Assembly: GCF_000004075.3 (NCBI RefSeq)
Contig: NC_026659.2
Location: forward strand, 248,001 to 312,000
DNA: 64,000 nt
From: Cucumis sativus
Lineage: Eukaryota > Streptophyta > Magnoliopsida > Cucurbitales > Cucurbitaceae
Direction of reading: 5' to 3'
Shown here: positions 51,300 through 63,814 of the stretch, one piece after another
How positions within the stretch are numbered: the first letter of the stretch is position 1
Layout of the letters: every line of letters begins with the position of its first letter
Program-made: the position numbers and the translations under genes
The notes under the pieces: generated by a model
Databases searched by the model: none
What the model saw: the letters and a program-made list of their open reading frames with translations, nothing else
What the model was told of the DNA's origin: nothing

Positions 51300-54200
51300 G
51301 AGACTTCTTCCACTTTATACTACGAAACTTCCTGGAGACTTCATATTGGTTTTTTTCCAATATCTGTTCATATTTGTAAATAATTCACAAAAAAATAACC
51401 AAAAATAAAGTCCCTTTTGTTTATTTTTTTGGTTAATTTAAATTAATTTTCTCATATAGGGAGAGAAATCGGAGATAGAGTCCAAATTGGTGCAGTTGGG
51501 TGCCCAACAACACAGTGACGGCAACGACGACAAAGACCCCCAAAAAATGGATAAAGAGAGTGAAAAAGAAAAAACCGATATTTTGCTTTAACTATTTTCC
51601 TACAAAATCCAAGCAAAACGCTCTCTCTTATTCATTTTTATTGTTACATTACAAATTTCATCTTCTAATTTTAATAATCTTAAAATATAATCTCAATCTC
51701 GAGAACTATATCAAATTTAATAAGAGAAACGAGTTAATTAAATTTCTCATTTCACGAACACATGTCATAATAAGATATTAGCATCATACTATTATGTTCG
51801 CTTATTATTATTATTACCAAAACTACAATATTTTCATGCAAACAGTTAAAATGAGTATAATTCAATCAAAATTAACATTTACACCTTAATTTTGAGATTG
51901 AATATGTAATTACAAAAAGCTCAAAATTAGAATAAAGAAAAAATAATGAACTGTCTATAAAAACATTTTTAAATTAAAGATGCTCAAATGAAGATTTTGA
52001 AAATACATTTATTCATGTTGATTTTATTTTAAACTTTAATCATTTTTAACATCAATATATTATTTTTCATCCTATAATTAAGAACGCAAGCACTAAATAT
52101 ATTTTGTCACTTAGTTTAATGGACATAAAAACATATATTAGTTAACATTTAAATTTCTATATTATTTGTTGAATTAGAAAAACATGGTTTTCCAAAATCC
52201 CAAAACTAAAATTGATTTTTTTTTTTTGTATAGAAAAAAGAAATTATCAAAATATACCTAAGAAAAAATCGGTTGACCAAATGAGATTTCAATTACATGA
52301 TTGGACTTCAATTTTTAAAAGAAAGTTGTTTCAATAAATTTGGAAATATTGAATATTTATTTATTATTAACATTCAATTGGTTGAAGTTCCAATTAAATG
52401 GAAAAATGGAAAAGATAATATTAATGTGGGAAAAGTATGTGTGGAAAACGGGCACCACGTGTGAAAAGATGATTGGTAGTTAAAAGTAGAAAATAAAGGA
52501 AAGTTGAAGGACCCGTGAGCAATGGGTTCTCACTTCACAACTCTTCCAAAGTCAAAGTGATTATGTTGACTCTCCAAATTAAATTTTATCACACTCTTAT
52601 AGTTATATTCACGCTATAAATTTAATATACATATTTTACTTCATTTATGAAATCTAAAATTAATAGGTCGAGTTTGAAAAGTTCGTGAGTTAATCGTTTC
52701 AGGAACAAATTGTTTAGCTTTAAAAGTATCAAACGAGCAATGAAAGGAGAATAACAATTGAGTTAAACTCTTCCTTGAACAAGAAATTTTGAGCTCAATC
52801 GCAAATTAACAAGTCATTTACTAAAATAATTATGATGAAAAATACAAATGATTGAATTTAAGTCTAATTAAAAAATGGACATGTGTTCCAAATGAAAATT
52901 GAATACATAAATTGGTATGATGCCACATGTTTTCATTATGACCGTTTGATCAAGTTGATTATTTTGGTTCAATTAAATATTATTTATTTGGGTTAAAGTT
53001 CAATTTAGTGAAAAATATAAGCTTACTTGAGGGCAAAAGCTAAAATGACCAACTAGACTCAAACCCGTAAAGCCCACTAGACAACGAATTATCTTCATTT
53101 GTGGAATTAGAAATTTTTTTTACTTTATAAAGTCTAGAGAATTATTCAAAGAGCCATAAGATTCTAACTCCTAAAGTCGACCATTGCAACTTCAATAATG
53201 CTCCACTTTCTTAAAATCAAGCATACACGTTCAACTGAAAGAGAATAAGATGATCAAATCTTAAAGTTCGATCCACATCACATCAAATCAACAAAAATAC
53301 AACATCAACACAAGTTCAACTACACAAATCAACTTTCTCCGAAAAATCTCATGCAAACACTCATTCTTTGGAATTTTACGTCAAACAAAATAAAACAGAC
53401 AATAAATAAATTTTTTTTTATAAGTGTAAAAGTGAGTTTATCTCAATATACACTGTTCTCTTTTAAGTCACTCTACTTTTTTTTATAACCTTTTTGTTTT
53501 ATAATTGTGAGGCGAAGGAAGTCATTGTATAATCTACTTTGTGTAAATCGATGCTCGTTTTTGCCCATTTTTACCTCCATTGTACTAAAGGAATAAATAA
53601 AGAGAAGAAATGAAGTAGGGCATAACAAAAATAATTATATAAATCCAACCTTAGCGTTTGCAACTCCCAAAGTAAAAAGTCTTTGTCTTAAATCTTAATT
53701 AAGAATGTTCTCTCAACTTCGTTAATTTTTTTTTATAATATTCTTGAATACATCAATAAAGTGTTTGTTAATTTGTTATTTTTTTTAATAAGAAAAATCA
53801 CAACAAGTGTTTATTATAATATGTTGAATTGTTATAATTTATCCTATACTTTACCTAACGCCATGGCTGACCATTTTCTAGGCCACCTCTTGCCTTTCTT
53901 TCTCACCTTATATCAAAACCTTTTTATAAGTTCTTCATTGCGTGTGTCTCTCTATAATTATTAGACTAAATACATCATATTTGTCGTCTTTATAAAAGAT
54001 GTTAGATATATATATATATACACACACGTGGATATCTAATCGATATCAAACTTTTGAATTTTTTGATATATCGACATATTCATATGCATTTTAATCATTG
54101 AATATGTATACACACGTATATGTGTATGCACAGACAGTTTTTTTCTCTCTCTAATAGTTGACCGTTCGAACTCTCACTTCTGTAGTTGGAGTACTAAAAA

Positions 54201-55600
54201 TTGATAGTTGCAAATTTAGCAATTATATTCAAAATAATTATGTATATAACAACGTTTTAAAAAATTTGCAAATATAGCAAAATTTGTCAAATTCTATCAA
54301 CGATAGACTAGACTATGTTGTAAATATTGGTCTATTATTGATAGACCATATGAGTATATAATCGATATAAGTCTATCAACAATAGTTTTGCTATATTTAC
54401 AAAAAAAAAATTAATGTTGATATATTCTTAATTATTATTCTTAAAATAGTCATCTATTACCATTACCCTACTAAAAACTATAAAGGCGCCTAGTTCTGCT
54501 ATATATGTTGAAATAATTTTAATCTTTTATTTGACGACTTTATAGTTTAGAGGAGTGTGTTAAACTCACTGACGCTAAGACATCTCTATTTGTATTACAG
54601 ATTATTCTTACTAGTAAATCAATTGTTCTTTGTGTGTTCCACTAAATAACTATTATATCGACACTTTTAGTGGACTACAAAAATTGGTGTGTCGATTATT
54701 CATAGTTTTACATTTTTTTAAAAAAAAAATCATGCTATTGATTTCATATATTAAGGACACGGTTTGCTACTTTGATTACTTTTAAATCAAAATGTCATTT
54801 CTACTCCAAGTAAGAAAAAAATTACACAATCTAAGTGATTCTCCTTGTTTCAACTCCAAATGGCTTCAAGTGTGAATAAACTATTAAATTTAGTATTAGT
54901 CGACGATGATCAAGAAGGAGAAGAAAAATGTTATCTCTCACGACCTCTCTAATTATAATTAACACATCAATTGACAAACTATTACAAACTCTACCTATGA
55001 TATAGTTATTTTACGTAGGACATTTGAAGCTTTAATCTTCAGAGTTCTAAACGTGTTTATCGATCATTAAATCTTTATAAGAGTTGTGTTATTTGAATCT
55101 TCAGAGCTCCTTTACATCTTTAAAAGAGTTACTCTATTCACGTACTCCTCACAACTTCGATATTTTGATATTCAAAATTTTATGAGAATTGTGTTATTCA
55201 AACATTTATGATGATTTAGAGCTAACCCTATCTGACAAAAAAATGAAAAGTGATATTACTCTCAAAGCCTCAAATTAAAGCACTAAATCACTCTCAAATA
55301 TATTTTTTTAATAATTTAAAAGATTTGTTCAAAAGTAGAAAAAACGATAAACCGTTTCCACTTTATAGAACATAATTATGTAGAGACAAAATTTGCTAGA
55401 GTTGTAAATATTTCGTGAAATGTTATATTTTTTACGATTTTCCTAATTTTTCAAAACTAATTTAATATTTGATTTTAAAATAGAGTTTCTCAAATAATTA
55501 ATATAAATTTGTATGATTAAACCTTTTTTTGTTTAGAAAAATAGTTCAATTAACAACTTTTTTGGAAAGTGGCACTGTGGAAGTAAGTAAGGGCCAATCA
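51300..55600. other. Intergenic AT-rich DNA
   Basis: The left end is the promoter side of the minus-strand CNGC gene. The rest is very AT-rich without coding signals. It holds a good copy of the dispersed palindromic repeat (54228-54480) and TA/CA microsatellites near 54010. The G-box word CACGTG occurs near 52456. Confidence 0.55.
54228..54480. repeat. Dispersed palindromic repeat, copy B
   Basis: Runs 'ataacaacgttttaaaaaat', 'caaatatagcaaaatttgtc', a series of inverted words (atcaacgatagac, attgatagacc, tctatcaacaatag), then 'ttttgctatatttac' which inverts the opening. The outer words are complementary (caaatatagcaaaa / ttttgctatatttac), so the whole can fold back. Related to 205-380 and 34735-34870. 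Confidence 0.6.
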
Positions 55601-56028
55601 ATACTCTAACGTCGTTGATGGGACGAACAGGCAGCACCCTCCAATCGGCGTAAATTTCTTCGATCTTTTTCGGCGGCAAGGTATTTTCTCTCTCTGTTCA
55701 ATCCCTCACAATCGGAAATATTCGACATTTCTTCCGTAATTTCATTCCATTTACCCGTTTCTGGATTTTGTATGGACGAGAAGGTGAATTTGATTGGACT
55801 CGGTTCAGTGTTCTTGTGGTGGGTGAAAAAAACGTATGCGAGCTTTCTTCTATCCCGTTAATCGACTTTAATTTCACGCATTTTGAAGAAGAAATTCGGC
55901 GATCTTAGCTTTGATTGGTCGCCTGGTTCTATTGATTCAGCTGGAGAATTCCTTGGCTGTCTTCTTGTGATGTGATTAGGATGACAATATGCTCATGTGG
56001 GTTAATTGTTTCTATGTGGATTCAGATT

Positions 56029-58261
56029 ATGAACAAGTTTTCTTCCATATCAAGGCATAGGTTCTCCATGTCAGGCCATTATAGAAGCTTGCAGGAAAAT
56101 GTTAAGGTGTGACTAGAAAAGTGGAGTGGAGCATCTTTTACTTGCTTTTTGCTGTAGTTTTCTTTTCCCAACTAGACAAAATAGTACGTGGCAATATTCT
56201 TCAATGAGTATTTCTGTTGTTGATTTAACTTTGACATCTTTTTTTTTTCCTGATTTTAATTCATATTGTCTGCCAATTGGGAACATGAACTGTTGTTTGG
56301 ATTTAAATAAGCCGCTCATTCCCTTTGGACTGGAAAGGCGTCTTTTAAGAATAAATGAAGGTTCTTTGGGCTTTTATGATTATATAAATCATCCCAAAAT
56401 TACTTTAGAAGTTTCGTTTATTGAACTGGCTCCTCCATTTTGAAAAGGAAAATTCTGTTTTTATAGAAAAATTGAGAATGGTTATTTAGTGCCATTAACA
56501 AGACCATTGGTTTTCTTGTGTGTTTATTCTGAAATGAACAATTGTTTAGGATTTTCTTCGTCCCTTTGCATTATTCGGTATTATTTTTTACTATATGAGG
56601 TTATAGTTCTATTCTTGGATCTTTTTCATTTTATTGGATATCAGATGAGGCATCTTGATGCATCTATGCTAAGAGAACTAACAGTTGTTTGGCCTGGTTT
56701 TAGGGAACCAAAAAAAGAAAATAAATAAATAAATACAGTTCTTATTCACCTCTTTCTCATTGCAGTTGGCAATGCATCTCCATTCCTCAAAACTTTGCTT
56801 AGCTGCGTACTTTGGTGATATGTGAAGTATCAATATATGGCAAAAAGAAAGTTGATTACACAAGAATTCAAAGTGGGGGGATCTCAATTGGCTCCACCTA
56901 TAGTACCTTCCTTTCCTTTACCCTACACCTACAGAAAGGGGCCTTCAGCTACTGCAATTACCTCATGCCTTCCACTTACTGTCACTTGCCTTAGATTTTT
57001 ATCTATCTCAATCTGGATTCTTCTACTTTGTCTTTTATGACTAACAGCTACATAAAGGAAGAAAAAGGAGTGGTATTGGATTATTTTTTGCGATGGGCTT
57101 CATTGGCTGTAAGCGGTATATTACGTAGGATTGGTAACATGCTTGTTGTAGTATAAAAATTGATCATTGTAATACTTGGTGCATGCTGCATGTTGAGCTG
57201 CCTGTGTGATTGATAGCCGTGAGATCTCGTGTAACTTACGTTTCTTGACTGCATGTTGAGCTGCCTGTGTGATTGATAGCCGTGAGATCTCGTGTAACTT
57301 ACATTTCTTGACTGCATGTTGAATTAGTAAGATAGACGTTAAGAGAGGGTTTTCCGGTTACAGGGTGGATTTGACAGGGAGGCGTTCAAGCCTACATACC
57401 ATATGTGGGCTTATTTATCATATATTATGAGCTGTATAATCAACGGGTTGATTCACAAATTTTTACACTTCACAAAATGCACAAACTAAATATACACTAG
57501 ATAATTGTCAATTACTTTGCACAATTCTCAGCATCTCTAACCTGTAAGCCAAGTGTAAGACATATGCAACACGCCCAAATCCAAGATTTGGAATGTGATT
57601 TGAAATTCGTTCCTCTTTAGTACTATATATAATGCCCTTGAACTAGTTAGAATATGGATTTTAAATCCAGATTTTAATCCTAGATTGGAAGTATTACAAG
57701 TCTTTATTCTTGAAACTTGTTCGTGACAAATACAATGAGACCTAGCTAGGAAATAATAGGTGCATGAAAATATCAGGGCTAAGTATCGAATTTGGATTTC
57801 AAATCCGAACATCCACGCATTTTTCCTTTTTGTATGTTCAGTCTAGCACAACATATATCAATATCTATGGAGGAGCAGAGCGAGAACGTGGTGCCCAAAG
57901 ATATCATCTTCTCTCTACTCTAGTCACATTAAAAATAACGAAAAACAAAGGAAGTGGATTTTGTGTCTGATATTTGGAAAGCTATGTGAAAACAAGCATG
58001 TGTAAGAAGGTTCTTTCTTTTTGGCCAAAAGCTCATTGTATTACATAAAGTACTATTTGGGTGCAGTTCTTTTTGTGAAGTAACCAAAGGACAAGGCTGA
58101 AGCAGGCAAAATCAGAAGGTTGCTTTCTTCCGTTGAGATTTTTTTTGGTCCTTTTGACTTTCATGTGGCTGTTGACAACATTTTATTTTGTGCAGTTGGA
58201 AGAAGCTGCTTGGAAGCAAAACCAACTTACTTTCTTCCAAGGCAACATTGACAACATATAA
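56029..58261 (+). CDS. Candidate gene with a tiny spliced ORF, function unknown
   Basis: A non-coding first exon seems to end at 55680 (GGCAAG|GTATTT), and a second begins after GGATTCAG at 56026. ATG at 56029 opens 26 codons (MNKFSSISRHRFSMSGHYRS...) to a donor AAG|GTGTGA at 56106. The best in-phase acceptor seen is TTTTGTGCAG at 58195, followed by 22 codons (LEEAAWKQNQLTFFQGNIDN... stop) to 58261. Joined, that is 47 aa. I do not recognise it. The first-exon region (55600-55680) is GC-richer and promoter-like, so transcription is likely, but intermediate exons may be missed and the transcript could be non-coding. Start, end and second exon are tentative. Confidence 0.3.
57188..57313. repeat. 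63-bp tandem duplication
   Basis: Two copies of a 63-base unit start at 57188 and 57251 (gcatgttgagctgcctgtgt ...), differing at one base (acgtttcttg / acatttcttg), with a third partial start at 57314. It lies inside the proposed large intron of the unrecognised gene. The minus-strand 21-residue repeat it encodes is a by-product of the period. Confidence 0.9.
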
Positions 58262-58892
58262 ACAATTACTTATCCTCATCAACTTCCAATTTTCCTTTTT
58301 ATATTTATGAGATACATTACCAAACTAAATGCAATTGTCTAAGCAAAGATTCTCCTTATACAATGAGAGAGTCTGTTTGACATACTTTATTTATTCATTA
58401 TTTTTATACATAGAAATCTAGATCTGAAAGTGTTATCAAACAAATAGTTTGAGTTGTCTTTCTGAATAAATGACTTTGAATCTTCTGTAATTCTATAGTT
58501 TGGAAGTTCTATTGTTTAATTGAGTGAGAATAGGTAAGTTTCTGTGTCATAATGAAGTATGATGTATATGCTTATTCTTTTCCCTTCCTTATACCTTTCT
58601 ATATTTGGTTTGAATTTTGTATGCATTATATTATAATGGTTTCAACCAAACAATCATGTGCTTCGTTTAATGCTCTCCTAATTCAACATTAAATGTGGTA
58701 GAATTCTAATGTTACATGTACTTTTCTTAATGACCCAAACGTGTGCCATAAATGTAGTGAAAAATCAAATAAATATATACTTAACAATCCATTTCCACAT
58801 TCTTAATTATTGTGTGCTATAAACTATTTATCCCACCAAGGTTGCATACGTTACAAAAGGTTGCATACGTTACAAAATGATGTAATCCTCCT

Positions 58893-59132
58893 GTTAGCCG
58901 TTTGACATATCTAGTTAAGAGATAATGACGTAATTCTCTCGTTAGCCGTTTGACAAATCTAGTTAAGTGATAATGACGTAATTCTCTCGTTAGCCGTTTG
59001 ACAAATCTAGTTAAGTGATAATGACGTAATTCTCTCGTTAACCGTTTGACATTTCGAGTTAAGAGATAATGACGTAATCCTCTCGTTAGCCGTTTGACAT
59101 ATCAAGTTAAGAGATTTGAGTAAGTACGGTAA
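58893..59132. repeat. 48-bp minisatellite with a TGACGT core in each unit
   Basis: Five units start at 58893, 58941, 58989, 59037 and 59085 (gttagccgtttgacatatct ...). Four unit copies of 'aatgacgtaat' place TGACGT at 58926, 58974, 59022 and 59070. The two middle units are nearly identical, while the outer ones differ by several bases and the last is truncated. A shorter 24-bp duplication downstream adds ACGTCA at 59182 and 59206. TGACGT is the core of as-1/CRE-like bZIP (TGA factor) sites. Confidence 0.9.
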
Positions 59133-60748
59133 GGTCCCACTTTGACTTTACAAAAAAGACCGACATAGTAAGCCAAAAGTAACGTCATACATCACGCCAA
59201 AAGTAACGTCATACAGATCATATCTCGAAACAATATCACATTTACACAAACTTTCACCACCAAAATTACTTTCTAAAGTGGATAAGACAATCCAAATTCC
59301 AAACCTTCATTTTTTTACCTCAAACACGAAACTAAGTAGGGTTTTCTCTTTTAGATTGAACTAGTGTATATGTATGCTTTTTACATGCACACATGTTAAC
59401 AACATAATGACATTCATGTTTTAATCTCAAAAGTTAAAAAGTAAAAGTAAAAGTTAAAAAGGAAAAGGCAAAAACAACAAAAGCAAGTATTACACATAGG
59501 ATTTAGCATTATAATTATATAAAAATGATTCTCTTATTAAATATATATAAAAAAAACAAAGAATAATTTTCTTATTTGATAAATTAAATCTTATTTTACC
59601 TTTTCTTCCTCTCACTTTTATATGGAAGAAAATACATTATAAATGATTAACCTTATTTAGCATATTACAAACCATATACTAGAGTTAAAATTTAACTCTA
59701 GTTAAGGTTTTTTTTTTGTTCTTCCATAAAAAAAAGTGAACCATGGTTAAATCTTAAAAAAAAAAAAAGAGAGAGAGAGAGAGAGAGGTTAAATATTAAC
59801 CAAACCCATACTTGCTAATTTTTTGTCTCCCCCAAAATTTCAGTTTTTTTTTTTTTTTTTCTTTTTTTCTTTGGGGCATTTGGAAAATCTCTCAAGCTCT
59901 CAGGGGGTTTTGACAAATGGGTCACTGTACATGGTGATGGTCTTCTCAGATTCAAATCACTTCAAATTCGGAGCTCTTCTATTATATTTTCTTTTTCGTA
60001 TTAGGTAATATTTCATTCTACGATTTTCAAATTTCTAGATTTGAATGAACCTTCGTTTTCTGTATAATCTTGTTACTTCAATTTTTTCGGTTGTTATTCT
60101 AGGGTTTCATTTTTCACTACTGGATTGCTTGCTTCAATTCAAATGCTCTTACTCTAATTTGACCGTTAAACTCCACTTCCTAATCCCCCCCAACCTTGTT
60201 CTTGGATCAGTTCTTAGCTGCTTCTCGTTCCGATTGTTTGTTTGTTTGTTTTTTTGTTTTAAAAAAGTGTCGCTTACTGTATAGTGGCTGTCGGTACGGA
60301 ATCGTGATCATGTTGTGTCTGGTTTTTCGATGGAATTCTGAGGTGAATGCGGGTTTAAATTTGTATAATCTATTGTTAATTGAGCATTTATGAGTATTGA
60401 TGTAATGTGTGATGGGCTCGATGGGTGGTTTTTGTTTGAAGAGTTCAAGCGTTAAAGTTGTTTGAGAATAAGGGGACCCGGAAAATAAGTTCATCTCATA
60501 CGAATAATTTTATGCGTTTATTCACATGCGCTGGGACTCTGATTTTGGTTGCATGTTTGTGAATTGCAATAGGCAGTTTATTTAAAATTTTAGACATTGA
60601 ATATGTGAGATAAGAGGAAATGCTCCGAACATCCCAAGACCTTGTAAAAAAAATTTCTGCAATTGTTGTTGTTAAGAAGGAGGTGTGATTTAAAGAAGAT
60701 TTGGATAGGTTGCCTGAAATGGAAGGTATGAGGATAGGTTGCCTCAAA

Positions 60749-61056
60749 TCTCTTCCTAGTTTCTACAGTGTCTTTGAAGATCCCCTCGTTCCTCTTTGAC
60801 CACATATCCTATGGATCTAGTTTTTGGTTTTAACACTCTGCCTGCAAATCGTTTGCTCATTTAAGTTTTCAGCTGTGCACGAAAAAATGAGCTATGAGTT
60901 CGGTCAAGTTATAAGTCTCTTCCCAGTTTGTACAGTGTCTTTGAAGATCCCTTTGTTCCGCTTTGACCACATATCCCATGGATCTATTCTTTGGTTTTAA
61001 CACTCTGCCTGCAAATCATTTGCTTATTTAAGTTTTCAGCTGTGGACGGAAAAAAT
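60749..61056. repeat. ~140-bp direct duplication, period 167
   Basis: The segments 60749-60888 and 60916-61056 share long identical words (acagtgtctttgaagatccc, ttttaacactctgcctgcaa, taagttttcagctgtg) with scattered substitutions. The divergence suggests an older duplication. The segment is within the presumed leader intron of the DnaJ-type gene. Confidence 0.85.
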
Positions 61057-63209
61057 CTTCTTATTAAAACTACGTAAAATAATCTATTCAAGCATTTCAG
61101 ACTAAAGGGACACTAATAAAAAAAAAATTCTGCAGAGTCTATTTATTAGCTCTACAAAGAAATAGCTGGAGGTTAATAAGAGCGGATTGTCTGTCTTCAG
61201 GATAAAATGAGCATGATAAATGACCTAATTTGTTGTCCCTTTTTTCACCAACAAGAGCACAATTTACCTGTTAGGCATCTTTTTCTTCCCACAAGATCGG
61301 AGATTCAAAATTCCCATCCCCAAATTTGAGCAAAGTGAATTGAATAATATATTATGGCCATTTGTTGTGTGTAATAGGAAAATAAATTGGATAATATATT
61401 GATAACATGATTTTAGTAACACTGATTTTTATTATTCGACAGCTTGAGGATCTCTAATGGTGGTCTCAAGTGCCATACTTGAGCTAAATAATGTCACAGT
61501 TTCGGACTGTGCTTTGAAATATGGTGGTTTTTAAAAGAACTACTAAAAATTAATAACTATATTACAATATTACAAGGGAAAATTAGAAACGGTATCCAAG
61601 TTACAATTAAACCAGCAACACAACAAAAATAAGTCCTTGAACTTGGTAATCTAATGAATTGTGTGTGGATGTAGTAAGAATATTTTCTTTGGAGATCATG
61701 CGAGTATATTATTGAGATTTTCTAATCTTCTTTGTCGTAATAAGCTGAAAAATTTCTTTTTTAGTTCAGTTTTCTCTCAGATGTTAAACAAAGTAGTAAT
61801 AATTTGTACTTCTCTGTTTTTTAGTAACTCTGTTTTTGCAGCAGGTTACTTTTTAAGTTTTTTAATTACTTAGTTGTTTTTAGCTATTCTTTTTAAAACT
61901 CTCAAAGGCTGGTTGAGGTCCTATGTTGTAAGAGGCATTAGCTCTAAGTGAAATAAAAGAGTTTTTTAAGAATTCTCTTAAATTGTGTTCAAGAATTAGT
62001 TTTACACTAATTTATGTTCTGGTTTTAGATGGTAGGTGGACAAAACTGGCATTTGATTATTGGCATGTAGGAATCATTGATTTTCTACTTTGGTTGAAAT
62101 TTAATTAGAGCGTTAGATGGCCTTGGGCTCTTGGTTGTTCACTATTATCTTTTTATTTGGTTTTGCAACACTCATGGAGGATATGTTGTGTGCACTTTTG
62201 GAATCGAGCAGTCATTTTGTAGTGAAACTGCAAAGGAAATATTATAGACTATTAGTTATGTGATCTTAAAAAACAAAAAAATTAAGATTTGAAATCGATG
62301 ATAAAGAATTGAAGGATTCAAAATGCAAACTTATCTTGATGGAGCCATTTAGATGGTGGTGTTGCTCATGCAGATCATCTTATAGATGTGAGTCTTGTGG
62401 TTGGATTTCTTGCTGAGTTGGGTGGGGGAGACACCGATTTGGAGGATGGTGAAAACGTTGCATCAGTTTCTTGTTTCTCAGTTTGGGCTTGTTTATTAGG
62501 ATTTTGTCATAAAGTAAGATGGGGGATGGTGAAGTATTGCGTGTATTTCTGGCTGCAATTTGTTTTCAGGCTCTACTATCTAGTTTCTACTTTCTACTCT
62601 TAGGCAGCATGGTTATAAGGGCCAAGAGTTAGTTGATAATAAGGAAAGAGCTGTGTTTATAAATTATAAAATTATACAATTAATTGGTTATAATTTTTTT
62701 CTTATGAGAAAAATCAGGACCGACCTCCTTTGGACTTCGTTGAATACATGGATGTAGTTTCATTTCTTTTAAAATTTTAAGTAACATTATATAGTAAAAA
62801 TTGTAGATGTGCCTAAGGATCTAAACTGTACTACTAATCAATTATCAGGATTTATTTGCATTTATTGAGAAATTTACTGTTGGAGGAGAAATAGTCAGTG
62901 TTGGTAAGGGGTTTAAAGTAGAAGATTTTAAAAAAATTTAAATAGTTATAATAATAATAATTATCATTATTTGATATTCATGTGTGTCTAGGCAAGCTTG
63001 CATGCACGAATAGTTAAATTAGAACAACTTCTATTGTAGAACTCTAACACTGTACCCTATCCCTTAATAGTTAGATTGGTTGGTTTTATTATTAAATGTA
63101 GCCTGGAGTAAAGAAATTAAGTCACTAAATGATGAAGACAAAGATGAATTGGAATTTTCATGACATCTAAGTTGTATTTTTATTCAGTACGTGCATCATG
63201 ATTAATGTT

Positions 63210-63520
63210 TGGGGAGAAAAGCCGCTTTCTTTCGTGTGCTAGTGTCTGTGCTATTTGTGGGTGTTATGGACTAGAGGAATGGTAGGGGGTTTAGGGGGGT
63301 TGAAAAGGGGAGTGGAGGTTTATGGTCTTTTGTTTGTCTTCATGTTTTTCATTGGACTTTGATTTTGTAGACTTTTTTGTAGTTATCCTATGAACATGAT
63401 TTTGTATACTTGAGTCCTTTCTTGCAGAGGGACTTCTCCTTTTTGTGGACTTGGCTTTTTGTATGTCCATGTATTATTCCATTGAGAGAGTTGTTCTTAT
63501 CAAAAAAAAAAAAAAAAAAA
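63210..63520 (+). mobile_element. 5'-truncated LINE (non-LTR retrotransposon) insertion
   Basis: The segment ends in about 19-20 A residues (63502-63520). It is flanked by a 15-base target duplication, atcatgattaatgtt at 63195-63209 and atcacgattaatgtt at 63521-63535, with one mismatch. The 3' part (ttttgtatgtccatgtatta, attgagagagttgttctta) resembles LINE 3' ends I associate with cucurbit genomes. Only about 310 bases remain, with no intact protein. Insertion lies some 280 bases before the DnaJ ATG. Confidence 0.8.
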
Positions 63521-63814
63521 ATCACGATTAATGTTGATATATACACTAGCGAACAATTGTAATTGATCTATCTAAGTTTCTTTAGCAATTCCCTCTTCTC
63601 AACCTAACCTTCCAAAAAAGATCCATTGTACTGCTTACTCTTGCAGGCAGGTATACTTATAACTTTTAATTTGATTTTGTATCAGGTATCTTAACTTATA
63701 CACCACTTCCTATCGAGAGCAAACGTTTCTTGAGCTGTAGAACCTGATATTATTGGTTGAATTGAAGTTTTTTTAGTTAGGCGTGGTTCTTAAGAGTCAA
63801 ATTCTTAGGGAGTT

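Larger units (their letters stand above)
58262..63814. other. Upstream region and 5' leader of the DnaJ-type gene
   Basis: The left part is AT-rich intergenic DNA with the TGACGT minisatellite, GA and poly(T) tracts (59770-59860). A leader exon probably lies near 59860-60004, ending at a donor TTAG|GTAATA. A plausible acceptor is at 63685 (TTTGTATCAG), giving a leader intron of about 3.7 kb. Inside that intron are a ~140-bp direct duplication (60749-61056) and a truncated LINE (63210-63520). Frames at 60590-60805 minus and 62388-62603 plus show no convincing family features. Confidence 0.45.

Noticed and set aside
60590..60805. Minus frame starting MWSKRNEGIF, similar in feel to a LINE reverse-transcriptase tail
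   Set aside because: The match is a few residues only, overlaps the 167-bp-period duplication and cannot be extended.
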